A DNA stretch of 64,000 bases from Mangrovimonas futianensis (GTDB lineage: Bacteria > Bacteroidota > Bacteroidia > Flavobacteriales > Flavobacteriaceae): NCBI RefSeq assembly GCF_021245805.1, contig NZ_JAJJNF010000003.1, positions 186,001-250,000 of the forward strand. The letters run 5' to 3'. The notes under the pieces were generated by a model. It did not search any database. It worked only from the letters and a program-made list of their open reading frames with translations, and was not told the DNA's origin. The position numbers and the translations under genes were made by a program. Positions 35,428 to 44,921 of this stretch are shown piece after piece. Each line of letters begins with the position of its first letter. Position 1 is the first letter of the stretch.

Positions 35428-36219
35428 TTATTTTCCAGCTCCAAAAAAGTAAGCAAGACCTAATTGTAATGATAAAATATTAATTTCGAAATCAACATTT
35501 TGAGTGGTTCTTCTTGATTCCTCGATGTTATTGACAGTCCTTTCACGTATATTTATTTCATACCCAAGGACATTTAGCCCAATCTCAAGGGCAAAGTTTT
35601 CCATGGCAAAAAAAGTGATGCCCGGACTTATACCTATTCTAAACCGGTTGTTAGTCTCATAGATTTTATTGATTTCATCCGCATTTGAAATATCTCTAGT
35701 TAGGCTCGTTCCTTTTCCATAAGTTAGACCTAGTTCTGTGAAAAAGCTTAAACGCTCGTTGGGTGTAAGAGGGACAGACGATCTTATAAAAGGGGTGATG
35801 GCAAAACCTCTAGACAACGAGTTGGAACTTATGGTATCACCCTCGTTCAGGACGAGCCCGGTAAATTTATCTTGATTATAATTGAGATTGATCCCTACCA
35901 TGGCATAGTTGCCAATAAAATAACCACCTTTCAAGTTAAGATCATATTTGGTTTGATCGCCATCCAAGATCTCCCGTACCAGAAAATTAGTATTTTCCAG
36001 TTGTCTATCTTCAAACGACATGGCAAACCCAACATAGACATTGCGCTTTTTAAATGGTTTAAAATGGGTATTGTAATAAGTTGAAAGTAATTCGTAAGGG
36101 GTATAGGTACTGTCCTTTTTTATATCCTTTTCCTGAGCTAAAACTAAAGCTGGAATTAGAAAAATAAACACGTAAATGAGGAAGCTCTTTTTTCTGTAAG
36201 TTTTAAAGGAATTGAACAT
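35428..36219 (-). CDS. Outer-membrane beta-barrel protein
   Basis: 263 residues from the ATG at 36219 (a TTG three codons upstream is rejected). Signal peptide through about residue 28 (ALVLAQ). The mature part has alternating strands (NVYVGFAMSFEDRQLEN; YAMVGINLNYNQD; AITPFIRSSVPL; FFTELGLTYGKG) and ends ILSLQLGLAYFFGAGK with terminal aromatic residues. Typical eight-to-ten strand barrel. First gene of a unit with the PCMD lipoprotein. Confidence 0.78.
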   Translation of the reverse strand: MFNSFKTYRKKSFLIYVFIFLIPALVLAQEKDIKKDSTYTPYELLSTYYNTHFKPFKKRNVYVGFAMSFEDRQLENTNFLVREILDGDQTKYDLNLKGGYFIGNYAMVGINLNYNQDKFTGLVLNEGDTISSNSLSRGFAITPFIRSSVPLTPNERLSFFTELGLTYGKGTSLTRDISNADEINKIYETNNRFRIGISPGITFFAMENFALEIGLNVLGYEINIRERTVNNIEESRRTTQNVDFEINILSLQLGLAYFFGAGK

Positions 36220-36361
36220 GAAATGCAAAGATTTTTAACAAGATAAAAGATACGGAAATTCATTGTATGTGTTGATATTATTCTTTTTTTACTTTTAAAA
36301 ATGAGGAGGATAGGGATGATTTTTAGGGTGAAATTAACTTGTATTTCATAATAAAATGTAA

Positions 36362-36798
36362 AATGAACGCAGCTATAAACCTACATTGATGGTTATGACA
36401 TGAATGATTATTTATCTGGAAAAACCGCAGAATCTCCAAGACATGAATTTTGGTATGTTAATGATGATGGTCAAATTGTAGCAGCTCGATATGATGATTG
36501 GAAGGTTGTGTTTCTAGAAAATAGAGGGCTGCAATTTGGTGTATGGATGGAGCCATTCACAGAATTGCGAGTTCCGGTTATTGAAAATTTAAGAAGAGAT
36601 CCATTTGAAAAAGCACAACATAATGCTAATGTGTATTATGATTGGTTATTGGATCGGGCCTATGTTTTAGTGCCTATTCAGCAATTGGCTGCTGATTTTT
36701 TAATGACTATGAAAGAGTACCCTCCTAGTCAAACCCCGGGTTCATTTAATTTAAGTTCCATCGAAGAAAAACTTAAATCAACCATGGGAGGTCGATAA
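36362..36798 (+). pseudogene. Sulfatase C-terminal remnant
   Basis: From 36379 the frame reads as the last 140 residues of an S1-type sulfatase: YIDGYDMNDYLSG, then ESPRHEFWYVNDDG, ARYDDWKVVFLE, LRRDPFEKA and KEYPPSQ. Bases 36362-36390 continue the homology-like pattern in another frame (NERSYKPTL), with stop codons and a shift of about one base near 36388. The catalytic half with the FGly motif is missing. An ATG at 36400 could still start a 132-residue peptide. It ends in a terminator and sits directly ahead of three intact sulfatase genes. Confidence 0.8.
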
Positions 36799-36816
36799 AA
36801 ATCCATCTCATTTAAT

Positions 36817-36846
36817 AAAAAGGGGCATAATTATGACCCTTTTTTT
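36817..36846 (+). terminator. Terminator after the sulfatase remnant
   Basis: AAAAAGGG / CCCTTTTT stem with inner CATAATTATG palindrome and a T-run. The remaining gap 36847-37023 has no gene. Confidence 0.8.
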
Positions 36847-37023
36847 ATTCATTCATATAGATGATTTTGTTGAATATACTTACAATAAATGACTGTTAAT
36901 ATCATTTTTGTTTCTATTTTTAAGGTAGTATTTGTTTGATTTTTATTAACTTCATGCTCCTTTTAATTTAATAGCAATCAAACGAGTTCATTTAATTATA
37001 AAACTTATATAAACTTAACTCTT

Positions 37024-38580
37024 ATGAAAAAACATGATGCTATTAAAAGATTAGTGATTCTAAATCTACTGCTGTTTTCCATTTTATCATTTGCTCAAGA
37101 CAAGAAACCCAACATTTTAATCATTTTTCCAGATGATGTTGGTTGGAGTAATGTAAGTGCTTATGGCAATGGCGTTATGGGATACACAACACCAAACATA
37201 GACCGCATTGCTAAAGAAGGTGCTAAGTTTACCGAACATTATGCACAACCAAGTTGTACAGCAGGACGTGCCGCTTTAATTACTGGTCAATACCCTATTA
37301 GAAGTGGTATGACTACTGTTGGTAGACCGGGTGGTCCGTTAGGATTAAAAAAAGAATCGCCAACTCTTGCCGAAGTACTTAAAGAACAAGGTTACGCCAC
37401 AGGACAATTTGGTAAAAATCACTTAGGTGACCTTAATTCACATTTACCAACAGTTCATGGTTTTGATGAATTCTTCGGAAATCTATACCATTTAAATACA
37501 CAAGAAGAATACCAACAAAAAGACTATCCTCAAGATCCTGAATTCTTTAAAAAATATGGGACTCGAGGTGTATTACATACCTGGGCGATCGATAAAGATG
37601 ACACGACTGAAGATCCTCGTTTTGGAAAAGTTGGCAAACAACGTATTGAAGATACAGGACAACTTTCAAAAGAACGCATGGAAACCGTAGATGAAGAGTT
37701 TATGGCAGCGTCCATCGATTTTATTAAAAGAGCTCAAAAAGATGGTAAACCTTACTTTGTTTGGTTTAATCCAAGTAGAATGCACATGTATACCCATTTA
37801 AAACCAGAAAACCGCTATTTAGCACAGCCTTATACTACAGAACACGACTTTTATGGTAGTGGTATGATGGAACATGATATGATGATAGGTGAAATGCTGG
37901 ATAAACTAGAAAAAATGGGTGCTTTAGAAAACACCATTGTTGTCTATTCTACTGATAATGGACCAGAACACAGTGCTCGTTTACATGGTGGGACCACACC
38001 ATTTAGAGGTGAAAAGATGACCACATATGAAGGAGGCGTTCGCGTTCCTATGATGGTTATGTGGAAAGATCATATTCCTGCTGGTAAAACACTTAGTGGC
38101 ATTCAATCGCATATGGACATTTTTACAACTATAGCAGCCGCGGCAGGTGTTCCTGATGTAGCCGATAAAATGATGAAAGAGAAAAAACAATATATCGATG
38201 GGGTTAATAACCTAGATTATTGGTTAGGTAAAAGTGAAAATAGCAATCGTAATAACTTTATATATTATCACGAATCTACGATAAGAGCTATTAGAATTAA
38301 TCAATGGAAACTACACTTTGAAACAAGCGAAAACTATTACGCACCATATGAAAAACAAAAGTTTCCTATTATGTATAACATCCATTTCGATCCTTATGAA
38401 AGTTTTGATAACCTAACAGATCGTTCAGATATCGTACAAAAGAAACAATTCTTAAATGAACCTGTTCAGGAAATTCTAGGTGAACATATCAAATCACTTC
38501 AAGAATATCCGCCGGTACAAAAAGCAGCCACGTTAGATTTCTCTGAACTAGTAAAACAATTAGGAGAAGGTAAACAATAA
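37024..38580 (+). CDS. Secreted sulfatase 1
   Basis: 518 residues with a signal peptide (1-25, LSFAQ). It is an alkaline-phosphatase-superfamily type I sulfatase. The nucleophile Cys78, to be converted to formylglycine, lies in QPSCTAGRAA (motif C-T-A-G-R). Metal ligands are Asp37 and Asp38 (PDDVGW) and STDNGPE near 309. The TTPFRGEK and EGGVRVPMM segments are typical of arylsulfatases acting on small or glycan sulfate esters. Length is normal. It needs a maturing enzyme that is not in the window. Confidence 0.93.
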   Translation: MKKHDAIKRLVILNLLLFSILSFAQDKKPNILIIFPDDVGWSNVSAYGNGVMGYTTPNIDRIAKEGAKFTEHYAQPSCTAGRAALITGQYPIRSGMTTVGRPGGPLGLKKESPTLAEVLKEQGYATGQFGKNHLGDLNSHLPTVHGFDEFFGNLYHLNTQEEYQQKDYPQDPEFFKKYGTRGVLHTWAIDKDDTTEDPRFGKVGKQRIEDTGQLSKERMETVDEEFMAASIDFIKRAQKDGKPYFVWFNPSRMHMYTHLKPENRYLAQPYTTEHDFYGSGMMEHDMMIGEMLDKLEKMGALENTIVVYSTDNGPEHSARLHGGTTPFRGEKMTTYEGGVRVPMMVMWKDHIPAGKTLSGIQSHMDIFTTIAAAAGVPDVADKMMKEKKQYIDGVNNLDYWLGKSENSNRNNFIYYHESTIRAIRINQWKLHFETSENYYAPYEKQKFPIMYNIHFDPYESFDNLTDRSDIVQKKQFLNEPVQEILGEHIKSLQEYPPVQKAATLDFSELVKQLGEGKQ

Positions 38581-38767
38581 AACACGTTATATCAAAAATC
38601 CTGGGCAATTACCTGGGATTTTCTTTTACTTTTTTTATAAAACAGCAAATAGTAATTTCTTTGAATTTAATATTCTGATAATAAGCTGCCTATTGCGTTT
38701 AATTGTTATTATGCGTATTTTTAAGAATTATACTACAAATCATGATTAACATTTAATTCCTATTATT

Positions 38768-40306
38768 ATGATTAAATCCAAAATTTTATTTCAACGGATA
38801 CTATTATTAGTATTCATTCTTCCTTTGTTTGCATCTGCACAAAACAAAAAGAAGCCTAATATTTTAATTATATGGGGTGATGATGTGGGTATGTGGAACT
38901 TAAGTGCCTACCATCGCGGTATGATGGGAGGAACGACTCCTAACATAGATAAAATTGCCGATGAAGGTATGTTGTTTATGGATCACTACGCGCAACCTTC
39001 CTGTACTGCCGGTCGGGCCGCGTTTATTACTGGACAATATCCTATTCGTGTCGGTCTTGCCACAGTGGGACTTCCTGGTGCTCCTCAAGGGATGAGTGAA
39101 AAGGATCCAACATTAGCAACGTTACTTAAACCTATGGGTTATGCAACCGGACAATTTGGTAAAAACCACTTAGGTGACCGCGATGAGCATTTACCAACAA
39201 ATCATGGATTTGATGAGTTCTTTGGAATTTTGTACCACTTAAATGCAGGAGAATACACTGAGCTTTACGATTTCCCGAAAGACCCTGAAGTCGCTAAACA
39301 ATTTGCACAACGAGGCGTTATTCATTCCTGGGCACAATCAGACGGTAGCCAAAAAATAGAAGACAAAGGTGGTTTTGGTGCAGAACGTCAAAAAACTTTG
39401 GATTGGGAAATTTTAAAAGAATCAAAACGGTTCATTAGTGATGCGGTAAAAGATGATAAGCCGTTTTTTGTTTGGCATAATTTAACGCGTATGCATATGC
39501 ATACCCACCTTTCTGAAAAATACGATGGTATTACAGGATACGGATTGTATGCCGATGGAGTTAAGGAAATGGACGATATTGTTGGTGAGCTATTAGGCTT
39601 GTTGGAAGAATTAGATGTAGACGATAATACCATTGTTATGTTTTCTACGGATAATGGTGCTTATTCTTTTGTGTGGCCCGATGGCGGAAACCATCCTTTT
39701 CGTGGTGAAAAAGGAGTTGGTGGTTATGAAGGTGGGTTTAAGGTACCTGTAATGGTCAAATGGCCTGGTGTTATTCCTCCTGGAACTACTACAGGTGAGT
39801 TTATGACTATGGAAGACTGGCTGCCAACCATCATGTCTCAGTTAGGCGAGCCCAATCTTAAAGAAAAAATGCTTAATAGTTATAAAGCAGGAAAAAGAAG
39901 CTATGAAAAAATTCATCTTGATGGATATGATCAAACAGACCTTATTACCAAAAAAGGCCCATCTAAACGTAAAGAGTTCTTTTATTTTACCGAAACCACG
40001 CTTCACGGCGTTCGTTATGGGGATTATAAATTTTTATTCAAAAAACAAGATAAGTGGTTTAATGGGGTGCAGCAAGATATGGTAACGCCTATTGTTGTTA
40101 ACCTAAAATTAGATCCTTTTGAGCGCTTTATTGACTCCAGAGGCTATAACGAATGGTTAGAGGACCGAGCTTGGACATACGCCCCTGCATTTGGAAAAAT
40201 AAGCGAATTTATGCAATCTCTAAAAGAATATCCACCCCGAATGAAAAGTATGGAATTCAATGTTGATGAAGAGCTTAGAAAATTAACACCGACGAGTAAA
40301 AACTAG
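38768..40306 (+). CDS. Secreted sulfatase 2
   Basis: 512 residues, signal peptide 1-24 (FASAQ). Same fold as its neighbours: GDDVGMWN metal site (Asp38, Asp39), FGly motif SCTAGRAAF with Cys79, FSTDNGAYSF metal loop and HPFRGEKGVGGYEGGFKVPV. The region between the FGly motif and the metal loop is shorter than in sulfatases 1 and 3 and reads differently (GEYTELYDF), so the substrate may differ. 187 bases separate it from sulfatase 1, with a weak hairpin at about 38596-38632. Confidence 0.93.
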   Translation: MIKSKILFQRILLLVFILPLFASAQNKKKPNILIIWGDDVGMWNLSAYHRGMMGGTTPNIDKIADEGMLFMDHYAQPSCTAGRAAFITGQYPIRVGLATVGLPGAPQGMSEKDPTLATLLKPMGYATGQFGKNHLGDRDEHLPTNHGFDEFFGILYHLNAGEYTELYDFPKDPEVAKQFAQRGVIHSWAQSDGSQKIEDKGGFGAERQKTLDWEILKESKRFISDAVKDDKPFFVWHNLTRMHMHTHLSEKYDGITGYGLYADGVKEMDDIVGELLGLLEELDVDDNTIVMFSTDNGAYSFVWPDGGNHPFRGEKGVGGYEGGFKVPVMVKWPGVIPPGTTTGEFMTMEDWLPTIMSQLGEPNLKEKMLNSYKAGKRSYEKIHLDGYDQTDLITKKGPSKRKEFFYFTETTLHGVRYGDYKFLFKKQDKWFNGVQQDMVTPIVVNLKLDPFERFIDSRGYNEWLEDRAWTYAPAFGKISEFMQSLKEYPPRMKSMEFNVDEELRKLTPTSKN

Positions 40307-40330
40307 ATTAAGTCAAAAGCAAAGCAAATT

Positions 40331-40362
40331 GGAACTGGACATGACCAAAATATTCCAGTTCC
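40331..40362. repeat. Inverted repeat between sulfatase 2 and amidohydrolase
   Basis: GGAACTGGA (40331-40339) and TCCAGTTCC (40354-40362) form a perfect 9-bp stem with a 14-base loop. No T-run follows. Possibly a weak terminator or processing site in the 160-base gap. Confidence 0.5.
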
Positions 40363-40466
40363 TCTAAGCTCGAAATACTGACGACTACTCTTTCCGATAA
40401 TTAAAGAACCGGATTGCAGAGGATTTAAATCTCGCATATCGAGTAAGAATTAATAATCCATGAACC

Positions 40467-42176
40467 ATGACAAGAAAATCAGGTCTTATTATCATTGCCC
40501 TTTTAACGCTGTTTTCGTGTAATCAAAAAAAGGAAAAGGAACCAGAAGCTATTTCTTCAAACCAAACCATGTATTTCAATGGGGATATCATTACCATGGA
40601 AGGAGATACTCCTGACTATGCCGAAGCCCTAGTGGAAGAAGATGGTAAAATTATTTTTGTTGGAGCAAAAGATTTGGCTTTAACCAATTATGAAAATGCC
40701 AAACAAGTCGATCTGGAAGGTAAAACCATGGTTCCTGGCTTTGTTGATGGCCACATTCATTTTTCAGCGTTAGGATCTCAGGCATTGGCTGCTAATTTAC
40801 TAGCTGAACCCGATGGAAAAGTTGAAACGGTTGATAATTTGGTTGCTGAGCTCATAAATTGGTCCGAAAATAATGATACTTCTTTATTTGGGGGCTGGAT
40901 TGTTGGTATTGGTTATGATGATGCCATCCTTGGAAGGCACCCCAATAAAGACGACCTCAACAAAGTTTCAATCGATATTCCGGTAGCGGCAACCCATATT
41001 TCTGGTCATTTCATGACTGTGAACAGTAAGGGGCTCGAAGTACTGGGTATAACATCCGAAACAAAAGATCCAGAAGGGGGGCAAATAAGAAGGGTCAATG
41101 GTACAAAGAAACCAGACGGCACTTTAGACGAACTTGCTGCAATTCCTCATATGTTAAAGATACTTTCGCCAACCGAGCCTGATAAGATTGATAAATTTAC
41201 GGATGCCGCTCAAAAGTTGGCTTTTAGTTATGGTTATACAACAGCTCAGGAAGGCAGAACTACCTCTAGCCATGAAGCTTTAACAAGTTTTGCACAAAGT
41301 GGCAAACTTAAAATTGATGTACCTGCTTATATTGATTACTCTAGGCCAGAACTCATGGCTACCGAATGGTTCAGTAAAACCTATAAAAATCACTATCGTA
41401 TCGCTGGATATAAACTTACCTTGGATGGATCACCACAAGGAAGGACAGCTTGGAGAACGCAACCTTATTTAATGCCTCCTCCTGGGGCAGATAAGTATTA
41501 TAAAGGGTACCCAGCATTTCCAGATGAGGAAAAAGTTCAGAAAATAGTTGATACCTGCTTTGCAAATAACTGGCAGTTATTAACTCATGCCAATGGAGAT
41601 GCCGCCATTGATCAAATGATAAACGCCATATCAAAAGCTGCTGAAAAATATGGAAATACAGACAGAAGAAATGTTTTAATTCATGGTCAGTATCTTAGGT
41701 ATGATCAAATTGACAGCTTAGCGAAATATGATATCATACCATCGCTTTTCCCAATGCATACCTATTATTGGGGAGATTGGCACAAACAAATAATTGGAGA
41801 AGAGCTAGGTGATAAAATCAGTCCTATCAAAACTGCCTTGGAAAAATGTGGAGTCGTGACGAGCCATACAGATGCTCCGGTGGCACTGCCTAATTTAATG
41901 ATGATTCTTTGGACTACTGTAAACAGGGTTTCTAGAAGCGGTAAAGTAATTGGAGAGACTGAAAAATTGACGCCCTATGAGGCGTTAAAGTCCATTACCA
42001 TTTGGGGAGCCTACCAACATTTTGAAGAAGATAGAAAAGGAACCCTTACACCGGGCAAAATGGCTGACCTTGTAATTTTAGATAAAAATCCATTGAAAGT
42101 TGACCCCATGAAAATTAAAGACATAAAAGTGTTTAAAACGATTAAAGAGGGTGAAGTAGTATTTGAATTGAAATAA
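40467..42176 (+). CDS. YtcJ-type amidohydrolase lipoprotein
   Basis: 569 residues with a lipobox at Cys18 (LFSC), so attached to a membrane. An amidohydrolase fold: HxH at His96 and His98 (VPGFVDGHIHFS), KLTLDGSPQGRTA in the middle, THANGDAAIDQ, VLIHGQYLR, TSHTDAPVALPN and the final GTLTPGKMADLVILDKNP typical of the Amidohydro_3/YtcJ group. Substrate unknown: a cyclic amide, N-acyl or carbamate bond. It stands between sulfatase genes 2 and 3 in the same direction, 73 bases before sulfatase 3. Confidence 0.9.
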   Translation: MTRKSGLIIIALLTLFSCNQKKEKEPEAISSNQTMYFNGDIITMEGDTPDYAEALVEEDGKIIFVGAKDLALTNYENAKQVDLEGKTMVPGFVDGHIHFSALGSQALAANLLAEPDGKVETVDNLVAELINWSENNDTSLFGGWIVGIGYDDAILGRHPNKDDLNKVSIDIPVAATHISGHFMTVNSKGLEVLGITSETKDPEGGQIRRVNGTKKPDGTLDELAAIPHMLKILSPTEPDKIDKFTDAAQKLAFSYGYTTAQEGRTTSSHEALTSFAQSGKLKIDVPAYIDYSRPELMATEWFSKTYKNHYRIAGYKLTLDGSPQGRTAWRTQPYLMPPPGADKYYKGYPAFPDEEKVQKIVDTCFANNWQLLTHANGDAAIDQMINAISKAAEKYGNTDRRNVLIHGQYLRYDQIDSLAKYDIIPSLFPMHTYYWGDWHKQIIGEELGDKISPIKTALEKCGVVTSHTDAPVALPNLMMILWTTVNRVSRSGKVIGETEKLTPYEALKSITIWGAYQHFEEDRKGTLTPGKMADLVILDKNPLKVDPMKIKDIKVFKTIKEGEVVFELK

Positions 42177-42248
42177 TGTTTTTTGATAATGTTCAATATC
42201 ATAAACTCAAAGCTAATAAATCAAGTTATTAATTCTAAAGTTAAATTT

Positions 42249-43829
42249 ATGAGTACTTTTTTACGTAAATGGATTATTATCCCAATAGTGTTTTTATTGC
42301 CACTATTGGGATGGAGCCAGCAAAAACCCAATATCTTGGTAATTTGGGGGGATGACATTGGCTGGCAAAATGTAAGTGCCTATGGTATGGGGACTATGGG
42401 GTACACCACACCCAACATTGACAAAATTGGGAATGATGGAATTAAATTTACCGATCACTATGCACAACCCAGTTGTACGGCGGGAAGGGCTGCCTTTATT
42501 ACTGGGCAGTATCCCATAAGAAGTGGGATGACCACAGTGGGGCAACCAGGGGATGCCTTAGGCTTGCAGGCTGCATCTCCATGTTTGGCTGAGGTGTTGA
42601 AGGCAGAGGGATATGCTACAGGGCATTTTGGTAAGAATCACTTAGGAGACCGTAATGAACATTTGCCTACGGCGCATGGTTTTGATGAGTTCTATGGTAA
42701 TTTATATCATTTAAATACTCAAGAGGAGTCTGAGCAACGCGATTATCAAAATTTTGCCAAAGAGTATTCTGGAGATTTAGAAAGTTACGAAAAGAAATTT
42801 GGAACCCGTGGTGTTATTCACTCGTGGGCCACCAATAAAATGGACAATACCAATGATCCTAGATTCGGTGTTGTTGGGAAGCAACGAATTGAAGATACGG
42901 GACCTCTCACCCAGGAGCGCATGAAAAATTTTGACGCAGGTGAGGTTATTCCTGTTGCCGAAGATTTTATGAAACGCGCTAAAGCGGATGGTAAACCCTT
43001 CTTTGTTTGGTTAAATACTTCAAGAATGCACTTGTATACGCGCTTAAATGAGGAGTGGCGTTACGCCGCAGAGAAATATACTTCAGAAGCTGATTATTAT
43101 GGTAGCGGGATGATGCAACATGATCATGATGTGGGATTGGTATTGGAATTTTTAAAAGCCAATGGTCTTGATGAAAATACCATTATTTGGTATTCAACAG
43201 ATAATGGTCCTGAACACAATTCTTGGCCTCACGGAGGAACTACTCCTTTTAGAGGGGAAAAAATGGGGACTACTGAAGGAGGAGTAAGAGTACCAAGTAT
43301 GGTAAAATGGCCAGGAGTTATTGAACCCGGACAAGTCAAAAATGGAATTCAGGCACATATGGATATGTTCACTTCTTTAGCTGCTGCTGCAGGTGTACCA
43401 GATGCGGCCGATTTGTTGATGAAGCAAAAGAAACAATACATTGATGGCGTCAACAATCTGCCGTATTGGAAGGGGGAAACCAATAGATCGGAAAGAGATA
43501 TGTTTTATTATTATTATGAGAGTAAGCTGAATGCCGTAAGAATGGGACCATGGAAATTCCACTTTATATATAAGGAAACTTATTATGGAACAGCTGAGGC
43601 CAGAACGGCGCCATTAATATTTAATTTAAGAATGGATCCTTTTGAAAGCTACGACTCTGAAGATGCTTATGGGCATCTTATGCAAAAGGTATCTTGGTTA
43701 ATGGCCCCAATGGGAGAGCAAATGAATAAACATATTAAAACACTTTTGGATTACCCACCAGTACAAGGCGGTAAAAGTTTTGATATGTCTAGTGTGATGG
43801 ATGCCGTTGTTAAAAAGGGACATCAGTAA
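42249..43829 (+). CDS. Secreted sulfatase 3
   Basis: 526 residues from the ATG at 42249, where a proper signal peptide begins (MSTFLRKWIII ... GWSQQ). A frame-open TTG at 42183 would add 22 residues that break it. FGly motif SCTAGRAAF with Cys76, GDDIGWQN metal site, YSTDNGPEHNSW and TTPFRGEKMGTTEGGVRVP. It looks closer to sulfatase 1 (both share LYHLNTQEE, KKQYIDGVNN and YPPVQ). A clear terminator follows. Confidence 0.93.
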   Translation: MSTFLRKWIIIPIVFLLPLLGWSQQKPNILVIWGDDIGWQNVSAYGMGTMGYTTPNIDKIGNDGIKFTDHYAQPSCTAGRAAFITGQYPIRSGMTTVGQPGDALGLQAASPCLAEVLKAEGYATGHFGKNHLGDRNEHLPTAHGFDEFYGNLYHLNTQEESEQRDYQNFAKEYSGDLESYEKKFGTRGVIHSWATNKMDNTNDPRFGVVGKQRIEDTGPLTQERMKNFDAGEVIPVAEDFMKRAKADGKPFFVWLNTSRMHLYTRLNEEWRYAAEKYTSEADYYGSGMMQHDHDVGLVLEFLKANGLDENTIIWYSTDNGPEHNSWPHGGTTPFRGEKMGTTEGGVRVPSMVKWPGVIEPGQVKNGIQAHMDMFTSLAAAAGVPDAADLLMKQKKQYIDGVNNLPYWKGETNRSERDMFYYYYESKLNAVRMGPWKFHFIYKETYYGTAEARTAPLIFNLRMDPFESYDSEDAYGHLMQKVSWLMAPMGEQMNKHIKTLLDYPPVQGGKSFDMSSVMDAVVKKGHQ

Positions 43830-43849
43830 CCTTAATATTCAAGTAATAG

Positions 43850-43880
43850 AAAAGTCTAAGTTCTAAACTTAGACTTTTTT
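43850..43880 (+). terminator. Terminator after sulfatase 3
   Basis: A 13-bp perfect stem, AAAAGTCTAAGTT / AACTTAGACTTTT, with a CTA loop and a T-run. Confidence 0.9.
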
Positions 43881-43926
43881 ATTTTGTAAGCAGCAATTAT
43901 TAACAATTCTAAACAAAGATCTGGTC

Positions 43927-44682
43927 TTGAAAAAATATACGGTTCTTATTTTTTTGGTTCTCTTTCTTGTATTCTCAATTGGTTGGGCTCAAGTAGAAAA
44001 TGATGACCCCATAGAGGATCATGATTTTACTCGGCAATTATGGTTTGACTTGGAGCCATCTTGGCATTTAAGTGAGCAAAGTAAATTAGTTGGAGAAGTG
44101 AGCTATCGAACAGTTGAACCCAAAAGCTGGCATAGATTGATTTTTCGGGCTTCCCAACGCACCAGTAAAGACAGTATTTTATTTAAAGGCTTTAAACATA
44201 GTGAGGGGCTTCAGTATGGGGTGGGGACTTTTTTCTTTATGAGCGATTATCAGCCAAATAGTTTTGAAATCAGACCATTTCAAGGTTATAGTTTAGGATT
44301 TAATATCAGTCCACGTTTCAATTTGGGACAGCTGGTAAGAGCAGAAGAACGCTTTTTGTTTACTAACAATGAAACCCATAAGTTTTTTGGCTTGAGATTG
44401 CGGTACCAAGTAACCGGAACCATTGATCTTAAGGGGGTGCTTTTTCAACAGGGCCGTGGGTTTTACTTGCCTGTTTCCATAGAGGCTTTCTTTAATTTAG
44501 TAAAAGTGTCCCAGTTTAATGATGTCATAAGGATTTCCCCTGGTATCGGGTATCAAGTTAATCCAGATTTTAAATTCCTATTCAGTTTGGCCTACCATTA
44601 TACAAAACAGGGAGCAGACGACAATAAATTGATAAGAACTAATGATTTGGTGGTTCGTTTCAGGATATTGAGAACTTTTTAA
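43927..44682 (+). CDS. DUF2490 outer-membrane protein
   Basis: 251 residues starting at a TTG codon. TTG is followed directly by KKYTVLIFLVLFLV and a cleavage site (IGWAQ), a complete signal peptide, and no ATG fits. The mature part follows DUF2490: RQLWFDLEPSWHLSE, RFNLGQLVRAEERFL, FFGLRLRYQV and a C-terminal strand NDLVVRFRILRTF. Members are beta-barrel envelope proteins of unknown function. 46 bases after the sulfatase terminator. Confidence 0.85.
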   Translation: MKKYTVLIFLVLFLVFSIGWAQVENDDPIEDHDFTRQLWFDLEPSWHLSEQSKLVGEVSYRTVEPKSWHRLIFRASQRTSKDSILFKGFKHSEGLQYGVGTFFFMSDYQPNSFEIRPFQGYSLGFNISPRFNLGQLVRAEERFLFTNNETHKFFGLRLRYQVTGTIDLKGVLFQQGRGFYLPVSIEAFFNLVKVSQFNDVIRISPGIGYQVNPDFKFLFSLAYHYTKQGADDNKLIRTNDLVVRFRILRTF

Positions 44683-44921
44683 GATGCTTGTTTACTTTCT
44701 TTCTTCGAATATTCTAATTGATGTCTGAATTGGTTTAGGGAAGACTTAAAATCTTCGAATGGTATTTCTGAGTTTTTAAAGACTATTTATAAATCAGAAA
44801 TTATTGCTAGATGTTAACTTAATTTGTTTGTTTTCAAATGATTATTTACCTAATTTTAATATCCCTTTTAAAGAATTAGTTCACCACGACGTATTATCTT
44901 AAACTTTAAACTAACCCATTT
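44683..44921. other. Gene-free region before the DUF2092 gene
   Basis: No credible gene. On the minus strand 44679-44783 reads as 34 codons ending in a stop (PFEDFKSSLNQFRHQLEYSK), without a start codon; it may be chance or a gene relic. Confidence 0.4.

Noticed and set aside
44679..44783. Minus-strand frame of 34 codons before the DUF2092 gene, looking coding-like
   Set aside because: No start codon, closed by a stop on the upstream side and only 34 codons; could be chance or a relic.
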